Positions 57,846 through 64,000 of a stretch of DNA of 64,000 bases are shown here, piece by piece; positions within the stretch are counted from its first letter, which is position 1, and each line of letters starts with the position of its first letter. The stretch covers positions 248,001-312,000 of the forward strand of contig NZ_CP129002.1 of assembly GCF_030406085.1 (NCBI RefSeq). The letters run 5' to 3'. A program made the position numbers and the translations under genes. The notes below the pieces were generated by a model, which did not search any database, was not told where the DNA came from, and saw only the letters and a program-made list of their open reading frames with translations. This stretch comes from Bartonella sp. TP (GTDB lineage Bacteria > Pseudomonadota > Alphaproteobacteria > Rhizobiales > Rhizobiaceae).

Positions 57846-58256
57846 CTATTTTAATAAAGAAATTGTTTGCGAAATTAAATCACGAGTTTGTCGAACTACC
57901 TGCAAATTTGCTTCATAACTACGATTTGCTTCCCTCATATCGGCCATTTCAACAATCATATTCACATTTGGATACTTTACATATCCTTTTTCATTAGCGG
58001 CAGGGTTACCAGGCTCATATTTATATATGAAAGAAGATTTATCTGTAGCAATTTTTGTCAGCCCAACGCCTCTATTACCTGTACCGTGATCGACAGCTGC
58101 CTGAAAACTTATCGTTTTACGCCTATAGGGGTCCGAGCCCGCAGTTTTGCCTGTAGAATTCACATTAGCCAAATTTTCAGAAATTACACGCATTCTTTGC
58201 GATTGCGCGTTTAATCCTGAAACGGAAATATTGCCTGCCGAAAGTAATGGATCCAT
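57846..58256 (-). CDS. flgC: Flagellar proximal rod protein FlgC
   Basis: A proximal rod subunit. The 136 residues show the family N-terminus [20 protein letters not shown] then [20 protein letters not shown], and C-terminus [20 protein letters not shown] then SYEANLQVV. It follows flgB by six bases and precedes fliE by 29. Confidence 0.96.
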   Translation of the reverse strand: MDPLLSAGNISVSGLNAQSQRMRVISENLANVNSTGKTAGSDPYRRKTISFQAAVDHGTGNRGVGLTKIATDKSSFIYKYEPGNPAANEKGYVKYPNVNMIVEMADMREANRSYEANLQVVRQTRDLISQTISLLK

Positions 58257-58262
58257 ATTAAC

Positions 58263-58655
58263 CTACCCCTTTGCCGCTGCTAAATACATGCGATGAAAAA
58301 CCCTAACAACAGAAGCATTAAACTGCATATCCTGCGCTATTATTGCCCCCTTGTTAACCTCACCCTCTAAATTTACATTATTCCCAGAATGCGTAACTTC
58401 ATCTGTTGCCTCCGCTGTAAAAGCAACATCACCAACTACCGCACCAGCGTCAGCCATATGGCGAGGATTCGTAACAAGCATAGACCCCGCTAGCTTAGCA
58501 CCTTCATTTACAAAACTAGCAAATGGCTTAACATCCACAGCCTTATATCCAGGGGTGTTAACATTTGCAATATTTGAAGCTACAGCATTTTGTCGCACAG
58601 ATAACCATTGCGCCTGCCGCGCTGCAACAGCAAAAACATTACTCACATCAGACAT
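58263..58655 (-). CDS. flgB: Flagellar proximal rod protein FlgB
   Basis: A proximal rod subunit. The 130 residues include LSVRQNAVASNIANVNTPGY near the N-terminus and GNNVNLEGEVNKGAIIAQDM then QFNASVVRVFHRMYLAAA at the C-terminus, the FlgB pattern. It probably heads the flgBC-fliE-flgGAI-motE-flgH-fliL-fliP run. The 104-base gap before it holds a copy of the 13-bp flagellar motif. Confidence 0.95.
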   Translation of the reverse strand: MSDVSNVFAVAARQAQWLSVRQNAVASNIANVNTPGYKAVDVKPFASFVNEGAKLAGSMLVTNPRHMADAGAVVGDVAFTAEATDEVTHSGNNVNLEGEVNKGAIIAQDMQFNASVVRVFHRMYLAAAKG

Positions 58656-58701
58656 TCAGAAAACTCCACCATAAATATCAAGCTATTTTAGTCTAATACA
58701 A

Positions 58702-58714
58702 CAATCTTGCGCGA
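58702..58714 (-). promoter_or_regulatory. Shared flagellar motif, copy before flgB
   Basis: On the minus strand this reads TCGCGCAAGATTG, nearly identical to the copy before fliF and similar to the one before flgE. It ends 46 bases before the flgB start, close to the distance at flgE. The same nine-base core was not seen by eye in other intergenic regions. Confidence 0.5.
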
Positions 58715-58759
58715 GCCTGGCACAGTAAAACTGTTTTACAAAAATCTAACAATATCTAC

Positions 58760-60100
58760 TCAACTTTCTCCTTTGAGAGTTTGAGCTAACATAGCATAAG
58801 GATCAAACACAGGCGGAGAACCAATATTCTGAGTCAAAGCCTGGTATACCATAGGCACAAGCGAAACAGCCTGGTCCAATATAGGATCGCCACCCGGTTT
58901 ATAAGCACCCATAGCACGTAAATCCCTGCTTTCTTCATAGCGCAGGATTAATGTTTTTAAATCCTGCACCAAGCGATGTTGGTCTGCTGTCCAACAAGAT
59001 GTAGCAAGACGGGAAATAGAAGAGGATAAATTAATCGCGGGGAATCTCCCCTGGGCTGCAATTTCTCTGTCTAAGACTATATGCCCATCTAAAATACCAC
59101 GAATAGAGTCAGCAACTGGATCATTATGATCATCGCCATCAATCAATACAGCATATATACCAGTTATAGAGCCCGAGCCCTGCACTCCAGGCCCAGCCCT
59201 TTCAAGTAAACGCGACAATTGGCTAAAAACACTCGGTGGGTACCCCCGAGCAACAGGCGGCTCTTGTGCTGCTATAGCCACCTCACGCGCAGCTAAAGCA
59301 TAGCGAGTTATTGAGTCCACTATTAACAAAACCTTATGCCCCAAAGCTGAAAAATACTCAGCCACAGATGTTGCCGACACAGGACATAATCTACGCATCA
59401 TAGCGCTTTCATCACCAGTGGACACAATAGCAACCACTTTATCCATACTATCTTTCATAGTATCTTCAAGCATGTCACGCACCTCGCGGCCACGTTCACC
59501 AGCAAGAGCTAAAACAACGGTATCAAAAGAATCGGCTCGGGCCATTAAAGCCAACAAAGTAGATTTACCAACACCAGAACCAGCAAAAATCCCCATACGC
59601 TGCCCAAAACACATCGGCGTAAAAATATCTAAAGCACTTACACCCGTAGCAAGACTTTCTCCTATGCGCCCCCTTTTTAAAGCTGGGGCCGCATAAGAAT
59701 TTACTGAAACTGCAGTCTTACCATATTTTATTGGCCCCAAATCATCCAAAGGCTGCCCCAAAGAATTTAACACACGGCCCCGCCAAGAAATATCTGGCAA
59801 TAGCATTAAAGCCCCGGCAGCAAAAGCCTTTGCACCTAATTTAGGCAAATGCGTATCATCAAAAGATTTAACTAATACATAATCCTCGGCGACACGTATA
59901 ACCTCCGCTCGCAATTTAAGCGTCTTTTCTTCTATTACAACAGCATCCCCAAGTCCAACCAGTGACGACAAACCGCGTATTTTTATGGCCTCGGCAGAGA
60001 CTTCACTAACTATACCCCCTTCGCGAATTAAATTTGCTTTAAAATCAGGAGATAAAATAAGCTTAGCCATATAATCTAAATTCGAAGATTCAACCGACAT
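58760..60100 (-). CDS. fliI: Flagellum-specific ATPase FliI
   Basis: A hexameric ATPase that energises and chaperones flagellar export. The 446 residues have the Walker A motif AGSGVGKST at 173-181, Walker B in HKVLLIVDSITRYALAAREV, and the conserved EPPVARGYPPSVFSQLSRLL. The C-terminal region is complete. flgF lies ten bases upstream on the same strand. The FliH-like gene at 49.4 kb would be its partner. Confidence 0.96.
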   Translation of the reverse strand: MSVESSNLDYMAKLILSPDFKANLIREGGIVSEVSAEAIKIRGLSSLVGLGDAVVIEEKTLKLRAEVIRVAEDYVLVKSFDDTHLPKLGAKAFAAGALMLLPDISWRGRVLNSLGQPLDDLGPIKYGKTAVSVNSYAAPALKRGRIGESLATGVSALDIFTPMCFGQRMGIFAGSGVGKSTLLALMARADSFDTVVLALAGERGREVRDMLEDTMKDSMDKVVAIVSTGDESAMMRRLCPVSATSVAEYFSALGHKVLLIVDSITRYALAAREVAIAAQEPPVARGYPPSVFSQLSRLLERAGPGVQGSGSITGIYAVLIDGDDHNDPVADSIRGILDGHIVLDREIAAQGRFPAINLSSSISRLATSCWTADQHRLVQDLKTLILRYEESRDLRAMGAYKPGGDPILDQAVSLVPMVYQALTQNIGSPPVFDPYAMLAQTLKGES

Positions 60101-60110
60101 GTATTTACGC

Positions 60111-60851
60111 TTAACCAGAAACGCCGCCCAAAGTCTTAATAGCTTCGCTGCTTTGCTGCTCTTCCGCTCTCAGCATAGATTCTATTTGCTCAAAAGCTCT
60201 ATTTACCGAAATGAGATTGGTCATTTCACTAACGCCATTAACATTTGAATTTTCAACGTAACCCTGCATAATCTTAACATCATTATCATCCTCCACAGGC
60301 AAAGGCGCCCGGTTACCCACAACCGAAGAATTAGGGCCGTAACTCAATTTACTACCTTGAGGAAAAGTAAACAAACCTATTGCAGCCACAGGCTTATTTC
60401 CTTGATATATAGCACCATTAGGCTTAATAATTGGATCGCCAGCATGAGGATCCAGCTGTATTGGCGCACCGCCAGTATCCAAATAATTATATCCAGCCAC
60501 AGAAATTAATTGACCATCTGCGGTCATATTCATTCTGCCATCTCTAGTATAAACCAACCCGTTTGGAGTCGACAAAGAAAGCCAAGCATTTTTCCCATGT
60601 ATAGCAATATCTAGCGGACTCTCTGTTCTAACTAACTCACCAGGACGATCAACATCATAATCTTTGCCAACAGAAATAAAACTTGGTTTATCCCCGTGAT
60701 CCACAGCTATCTTTGACAATAGCTGATCAAACTTTAATCCTCTAGCCCTAAAACCAGCAGTGTTTATGTTAGCCATATTTTGCGCAATAATATCCATGCG
60801 CCTAGATAAACTAAGTTGACCGGAAATTCCTACATAAATCGAATTCTGCAT
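60111..60851 (-). CDS. flgF: Flagellar proximal rod protein FlgF
   Basis: A rod subunit related to FlgG. The 246 residues start with YVGISGQLSLSRRMDIIAQN then MANINTAGFRARGLKFD, and end with VENSNVNGVSEMTNLISVNR and AFEQIESMLRAEE, both FlgF-like. The position next to fliI and near motA, with flgG elsewhere in the cluster, supports FlgF. It lies 105 bases after the DUF1217 gene and ten before fliI. Confidence 0.93.
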   Translation of the reverse strand: MQNSIYVGISGQLSLSRRMDIIAQNMANINTAGFRARGLKFDQLLSKIAVDHGDKPSFISVGKDYDVDRPGELVRTESPLDIAIHGKNAWLSLSTPNGLVYTRDGRMNMTADGQLISVAGYNYLDTGGAPIQLDPHAGDPIIKPNGAIYQGNKPVAAIGLFTFPQGSKLSYGPNSSVVGNRAPLPVEDDNDVKIMQGYVENSNVNGVSEMTNLISVNRAFEQIESMLRAEEQQSSEAIKTLGGVSG

Positions 60852-60956
60852 AGCAACACCACAATTAAAGCTATTATATTTAACAGAGAGCTTACCTTAT
60901 AAAACTTGCTTATAGCTTACCAATTAAAACAGAAGAAAATCCAGAAAAAACTAAGC

Positions 60957-61760
60957 TTATCCTCGTACTGGCCTTAAATTATTAATAGCACTTAATAAAT
61001 CAGCAGAAATATTCCCTGTCCCATTAAGTATAGTCAAAGCCGCAGAGCCTGGCGAATATACATTTGCAGAATGAGCAACATCATAATTTGCCAAAGCTCG
61101 CTTTATAAACCTCTCGCGACGCTCTGGGTTAAAAAGATCCTCAGCAGACATATGCCGTTTTAGCAAACGCACCTTTGCATCTAAGCTAGTTGCCTGCACT
61201 GCCTGAGATAAGCCCAAAGCAGAAAAGACCATTTTAGACATAGTTTTATCGCCCAACAAAAATACAGGCCAAGTATCTTTATTCTTTTTAAGTTTGTTAT
61301 CGTTGATTAACTCTTCTATACGGCGTTTAAAATAAATCGCTTGCCTAGCTCCTTCATTAAAACTCCCAACTTGCTCTTCCAAAACCATCTCTTTGTAGCG
61401 AGCAACGGTTCCAACAGTAGCTGGGCGCAGAGAAGTAGTAACCTCCTTAAAAGCCGTAAAGTTAAAGGCAGCTTTCAGCGTTTGAAACTTTGGGTCACGC
61501 AATCTAGCCGCATAGTCTGCATCAGTTAGCACCTTACGAATCAAACCTTTGGCATAGGTCAGATCCTCTAAATCATAAGCTTTCATTACATAACGATACA
61601 GCTTACTATCATTGAGCAACTCATCAGCGGTTTTTATTTTCCCAATATGTTCAAGATAATAAGCCGTTTCACGTTTTACATCGGTTTTTTTTTCAACAGC
61701 AGCTAAGCTTTTATTAATATCCCGCGTCGCACGCCTATATTCCCAAATAGCCCCAACCAT
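60957..61760 (-). CDS. DUF1217 flagellar-cluster protein
   Basis: 267 residues of a mostly helical, charged protein. Segments such as YYLEHIGKIKTADELLNDSK and RYVMKAYDLEDLTYAKGLIR then KVLTDADYAARLRDPKFQTL fit the DUF1217 family, which is found in alphaproteobacterial flagellar clusters close to flgF and motA. Its role is not established; some larger relatives have been considered FlgJ-like or rod-linked. It diverges from motA across a 255-base intergenic region. Confidence 0.85.
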   Translation of the reverse strand: MVGAIWEYRRATRDINKSLAAVEKKTDVKRETAYYLEHIGKIKTADELLNDSKLYRYVMKAYDLEDLTYAKGLIRKVLTDADYAARLRDPKFQTLKAAFNFTAFKEVTTSLRPATVGTVARYKEMVLEEQVGSFNEGARQAIYFKRRIEELINDNKLKKNKDTWPVFLLGDKTMSKMVFSALGLSQAVQATSLDAKVRLLKRHMSAEDLFNPERRERFIKRALANYDVAHSANVYSPGSAALTILNGTGNISADLLSAINNLRPVRG

Positions 61761-61881
61761 TATGCGTTACCCCCACTAATATTACTATATATATTTCATA
61801 AAATAGCATAAAATTACCACAAAATAAAGTTTTTTATTAAAAGTTATTGAGACCAAATTGTCATAGCAAACAACCATAAGT

Positions 61882-61954
61882 TTGACACAAGCTAAATAAT
61901 CTATTCTACGAACATCTGATAGGGAAAACGAGCTGCAAGATTCAAACTCAGCTC
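61882..61954 (+). promoter_or_regulatory. Possible motA promoter region
   Basis: TTGACA (61882-61887) is a perfect -35 element, but only a poor -10 (TCTACG) lies 17 bases on. The inverted repeat GAGCTG/CAGCTC (61930-61935 and 61949-61954, 13-base loop) follows, about 60 bases before the motA start. The stretch TTGACACAAGC also partly resembles the 13-bp flagellar motif. All are suggestions only. Confidence 0.3.
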
Positions 61955-62015
61955 TTGACTCTAGCTTTATTTTAGGACATTAATTATAACGTGTATAGCG
62001 TGTGGAGGTACAGAG

Positions 62016-62885
62016 TTGGCTATTATTTTGGGAGTCGCAATCGCTTTAGGTTGTATGCTTGGTGGCTTTGTGCATATGGGGTGTAAACTTGAAACTTTGT
62101 TGCAGCCATCTGAATATATAGTTTTACTTGGCTCTGCTTTCGGCAGCTTTATTGTAGCCAATCCTTTGGCTGTAATGAAAGACACTGGCAAAGCTCTTCT
62201 TCAAGCTCTAAAAAATGATGTGCCTAAGGAAAAACAATATATTGCTTTACTTGGGGTATTGTATAGTTTGATGCGTGAAATGCGTTCTAAGCCTAGCGCT
62301 GAAGTAGAGCGCCACGTCGATGACCCAAAAAATTCAGTGATTTTTCAAGCGCATCCGGCAATTTTAAAAAATACTATTTTGCTCAATTTCATATGCGATT
62401 ATTGTCGACTAATCCTTATGGGCAATGCTAGATCATTTGAAGTTGAAGCCCTTATGGATGAGGAAATCGAAACTTTAGTACGCGATTGGCAAAAACCTTA
62501 TCACGCCTTACAAACTGTAGCAGATTCTTTACCAGCATTGGGTATAGTTGCAGCCGTTTTAGGAATTATTAACGCCTTGAGCCACATAAATGGCAGCCCC
62601 GAAGTTTTAGGAGAATCAATAGGATCTGCTTTAGTTGGAACTTTCGCTGGGGTTTTTTGTTCTTATGGTGTATTTGGCCCTATAGCTATGCAGGTAAAGA
62701 CGGTTCGCTACAAAAGAAGTAGGGTCTTCGTAGTGGTAAAGCAAACATTGCTGGCTTATATGAATGGGGCTATGCCACAAGTTGCTTTAGAATATGGCAG
62801 AAAAACCATTTCAGATCTTTATAGACCTTCCATAGCAGTAGTTGAGCAAGAAGCTGTTGTTAATAAAGCTCCCGCAACGGCTTAA
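62016..62885 (+). CDS. motA: Flagellar stator protein MotA
   Basis: Forms the proton channel with MotB. The 289 residues have four transmembrane helices (about 2-22, 32-50, 168-190 and 202-222) and a large cytoplasmic loop. The N-terminus (IILGVAIALGCMLGGFVHMG) and the ADSLPALGIVAAVLGIINAL segment are typical of rhizobial MotA. The start is TTG at 62016 with GGAGG seven bases upstream; there is no ATG that preserves the first helix. fliM follows 38 bases downstream. motB, motC and motD are on the opposite strand 13 kb away. Confidence 0.95.
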   Translation: MAIILGVAIALGCMLGGFVHMGCKLETLLQPSEYIVLLGSAFGSFIVANPLAVMKDTGKALLQALKNDVPKEKQYIALLGVLYSLMREMRSKPSAEVERHVDDPKNSVIFQAHPAILKNTILLNFICDYCRLILMGNARSFEVEALMDEEIETLVRDWQKPYHALQTVADSLPALGIVAAVLGIINALSHINGSPEVLGESIGSALVGTFAGVFCSYGVFGPIAMQVKTVRYKRSRVFVVVKQTLLAYMNGAMPQVALEYGRKTISDLYRPSIAVVEQEAVVNKAPATA

Positions 62886-62923
62886 AATAAATTTTATAAG
62901 ACGGGTATTTGTGAGAACCATTC

Positions 62924-63889
62924 ATGAAAGACAGTAAAATAAAAACAAAGCAAACGCCCCCCTCTTTCTTGGCTACAAAAAATTCTGCAAAGCCTAATAT
63001 CAGTGGCTTAGCTAGTTTGTTTTCTAAATCCAAAACAGTATCTAAGGAAAATATAAAAAGCTTTGGCCCAGCTATACAAGAAATAACAAAGCTTTTTGCA
63101 AATTATATGCAGGACTATACCAATATAAGTTTCTTTAGCGAACTCGCAGCAATTAATGAAGTAGAATTCTTTAAGTTAAAAACTACCATCAAACCCAATG
63201 ATTACATAACGTTTTTTAACTCTACAGCGCTAGGCGGCTATGTCATTTTATTATTAGAAGAGGATTTAATTGATTTATTTGTTTCTGCTTTTTATGGAGC
63301 GTTAAGTCCTACCAAAAACAAAAAGGGTTACAGTAGCTTAAGCGCCGGAGAACAACGAACAGCTTTTTTAGCAAGCGAAAAATTCGCAGAAGCAATAAAT
63401 GATAAATTGTCTCATAATGGGTTGCCCTTTATGGAATTAGACAAGGCATTGACAGGAAATGAAATAGGCGAAAAACGGTTAGAAAATGATAGTCTTTATG
63501 ATTTCACTATTGCCATAAGATTTCCAGGTGCTTCGGGAAAGATGCGTTTATTTATTGCCGACCGTAGCTATCGTCCCTTTTATCAACATATGCTAGAATT
63601 ACTAAAGACTAAGCCAAATATATCTGACCAATTATGGAACGCTTCGCTAGCAAAGGAAGTAAATAATACAGAACTCACCTTGCAAGCCTACATAAATCAA
63701 GGTGCTATGTCACTTTATGAACTATCGCAACTACAGCCAGGCCAGATATTACCTTTACCCAGCGGAGCTTTTTCTAACATAAATATCCAAAGTTCAAATA
63801 AGCATTTATACCGCGGTTCACTTGGAAAAATGGGCACACATTTTTCTGTAAAAATCAACGAGTTTATAACTAACGGAGCCGAGCGTTAA
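62924..63889 (+). CDS. fliM: Flagellar motor switch protein FliM
   Basis: A switch-complex protein that sets rotation direction and is needed for assembly. The 321 residues are shorter and more divergent than enterobacterial FliM, as in rhizobia. The central CheC-like domain (about 50-215) includes FNSTALGGYVILLLEEDLID, and the C-terminal SpoA domain includes LTLQAYINQGAMSLYELSQL then QPGQILPLPSG. No conserved CheY-binding N-terminal motif is obvious. The position after motA fits the rhizobial motA-fliM-fliN-fliG order. Its TAA is followed directly by the ATG of the next ORF. Confidence 0.88.
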   Translation: MKDSKIKTKQTPPSFLATKNSAKPNISGLASLFSKSKTVSKENIKSFGPAIQEITKLFANYMQDYTNISFFSELAAINEVEFFKLKTTIKPNDYITFFNSTALGGYVILLLEEDLIDLFVSAFYGALSPTKNKKGYSSLSAGEQRTAFLASEKFAEAINDKLSHNGLPFMELDKALTGNEIGEKRLENDSLYDFTIAIRFPGASGKMRLFIADRSYRPFYQHMLELLKTKPNISDQLWNASLAKEVNNTELTLQAYINQGAMSLYELSQLQPGQILPLPSGAFSNINIQSSNKHLYRGSLGKMGTHFSVKINEFITNGAER

Positions 63890-64000
63890 ATGAAATTGTT
63901 CCTAGTCCACATAGTTAGCATAATAATTGATTTTACTTCTGTAGCGATATTTTTAGTCGCTGTAAAAAAAGCACAAAATACTATGCACACAAATAAAGAA
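63890..64000 (+). CDS. Partial ORF after fliM, possible FliN or small membrane protein
   Basis: 37 codons are visible before the window ends. The ATG abuts the fliM stop (TAAATG). The first 27 residues, with LFLVHIVSIIIDFTSVAIFL, form a clear hydrophobic segment, followed by a basic, polar stretch. FliN is expected here by gene order, but it is a cytoplasmic switch protein and normally has no membrane segment. A second in-frame ATG (codon 32) could be a FliN start. The alternatives are a new small membrane protein before fliN or a FliN with an added N-terminal anchor. Confidence 0.5.
   Translation, partial: MKLFLVHIVSIIIDFTSVAIFLVAVKKAQNTMHTNKE

Noticed and set aside
61760-62016. A small gene or RNA in the motA-DUF1217 divergent region
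   Set aside because: No frame with a ribosome-binding site and no strong terminator was seen; only promoter-like pieces and one short inverted repeat.

Overview
The window is a 64 kb piece of an AT-rich alphaproteobacterial chromosome, most likely from the Hyphomicrobiales (Rhizobiales) and close to the host-associated Bartonellaceae/Brucellaceae side. Gene content shows this: MotC, MotD and MotE motor proteins, FlaF/FlbT, a Rem/FtcR-type flagellar regulator, a DUF1217 protein beside flgF, an Omp10-like lipoprotein before hemH, the gppA-rlmE pair and the obgE-nadD-rsfS-rlmH-envC-ctpA-rppH run. I saw no rRNA, tRNA, CRISPR array, transposase or phage gene.

Positions 1-25.1 kb are mostly housekeeping genes. 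They are der (cut by the left edge) and a TPR membrane protein; a plus-strand trio of an uncharacterised membrane-anchored protein, nhaA and a BCCT transporter; guaA, rsmB and guaB with a tiny stress gene between them; a phospholipase D-like enzyme, a DUF882 peptidase and a degenerate NtrC-type regulator; omp10 and hemH; kdsD and galU; a lytic transglycosylase and an SGNH-fold protein; mgtE, typA, ppa and glpX. The stress gene (9388-9534) encodes a 48-residue KGG protein. It is a self-contained unit with a match to the alphaproteobacterial general stress promoter (GGAAC-N16-CGTT) and its own terminator.

Positions 25.1-29.2 kb hold the flagellin locus: a divergent flagellin-like gene with extra N- and C-terminal segments, then two nearly identical flagellin genes. 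Both flagellins have a duplicated structured leader and a terminator. A decayed copy of the divergent gene's tail sits between them, so the locus arose by tandem duplication. The flagellin reading frames are much more alike than their flanks.

Positions 29.2-37.5 kb hold a minus-strand housekeeping block (DUF167, yggT, rppH, ctpA, envC-like, rlmH, rsfS, nadD, obgE, rlmE, gppA) and a small glycine-rich membrane protein.

Positions 37.5-64 kb are a large flagellar cluster. Reading down the minus strand from 61.8 kb it has a DUF1217 gene, flgF, fliI, flgB, flgC, fliE, flgG, flgA, flgI, motE, flgH, fliL, fliP, fliF, a FliH-like gene, motB, motC, motD, a lytic transglycosylase, ftcR/rem, flgE, flgK, flgL, flaF, flbT, flgD and fliQ. 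Diverging on the plus strand are motA, fliM and an ORF cut by the right edge. A 13-bp sequence (TCGCGCAAGNTTG and a close variant) lies upstream of flgB, fliF and flgE and is a candidate binding site for a shared flagellar regulator. Together these genes cover the rod, rings, hook, motor, part of the export apparatus, two regulators of filament synthesis and the filament itself.
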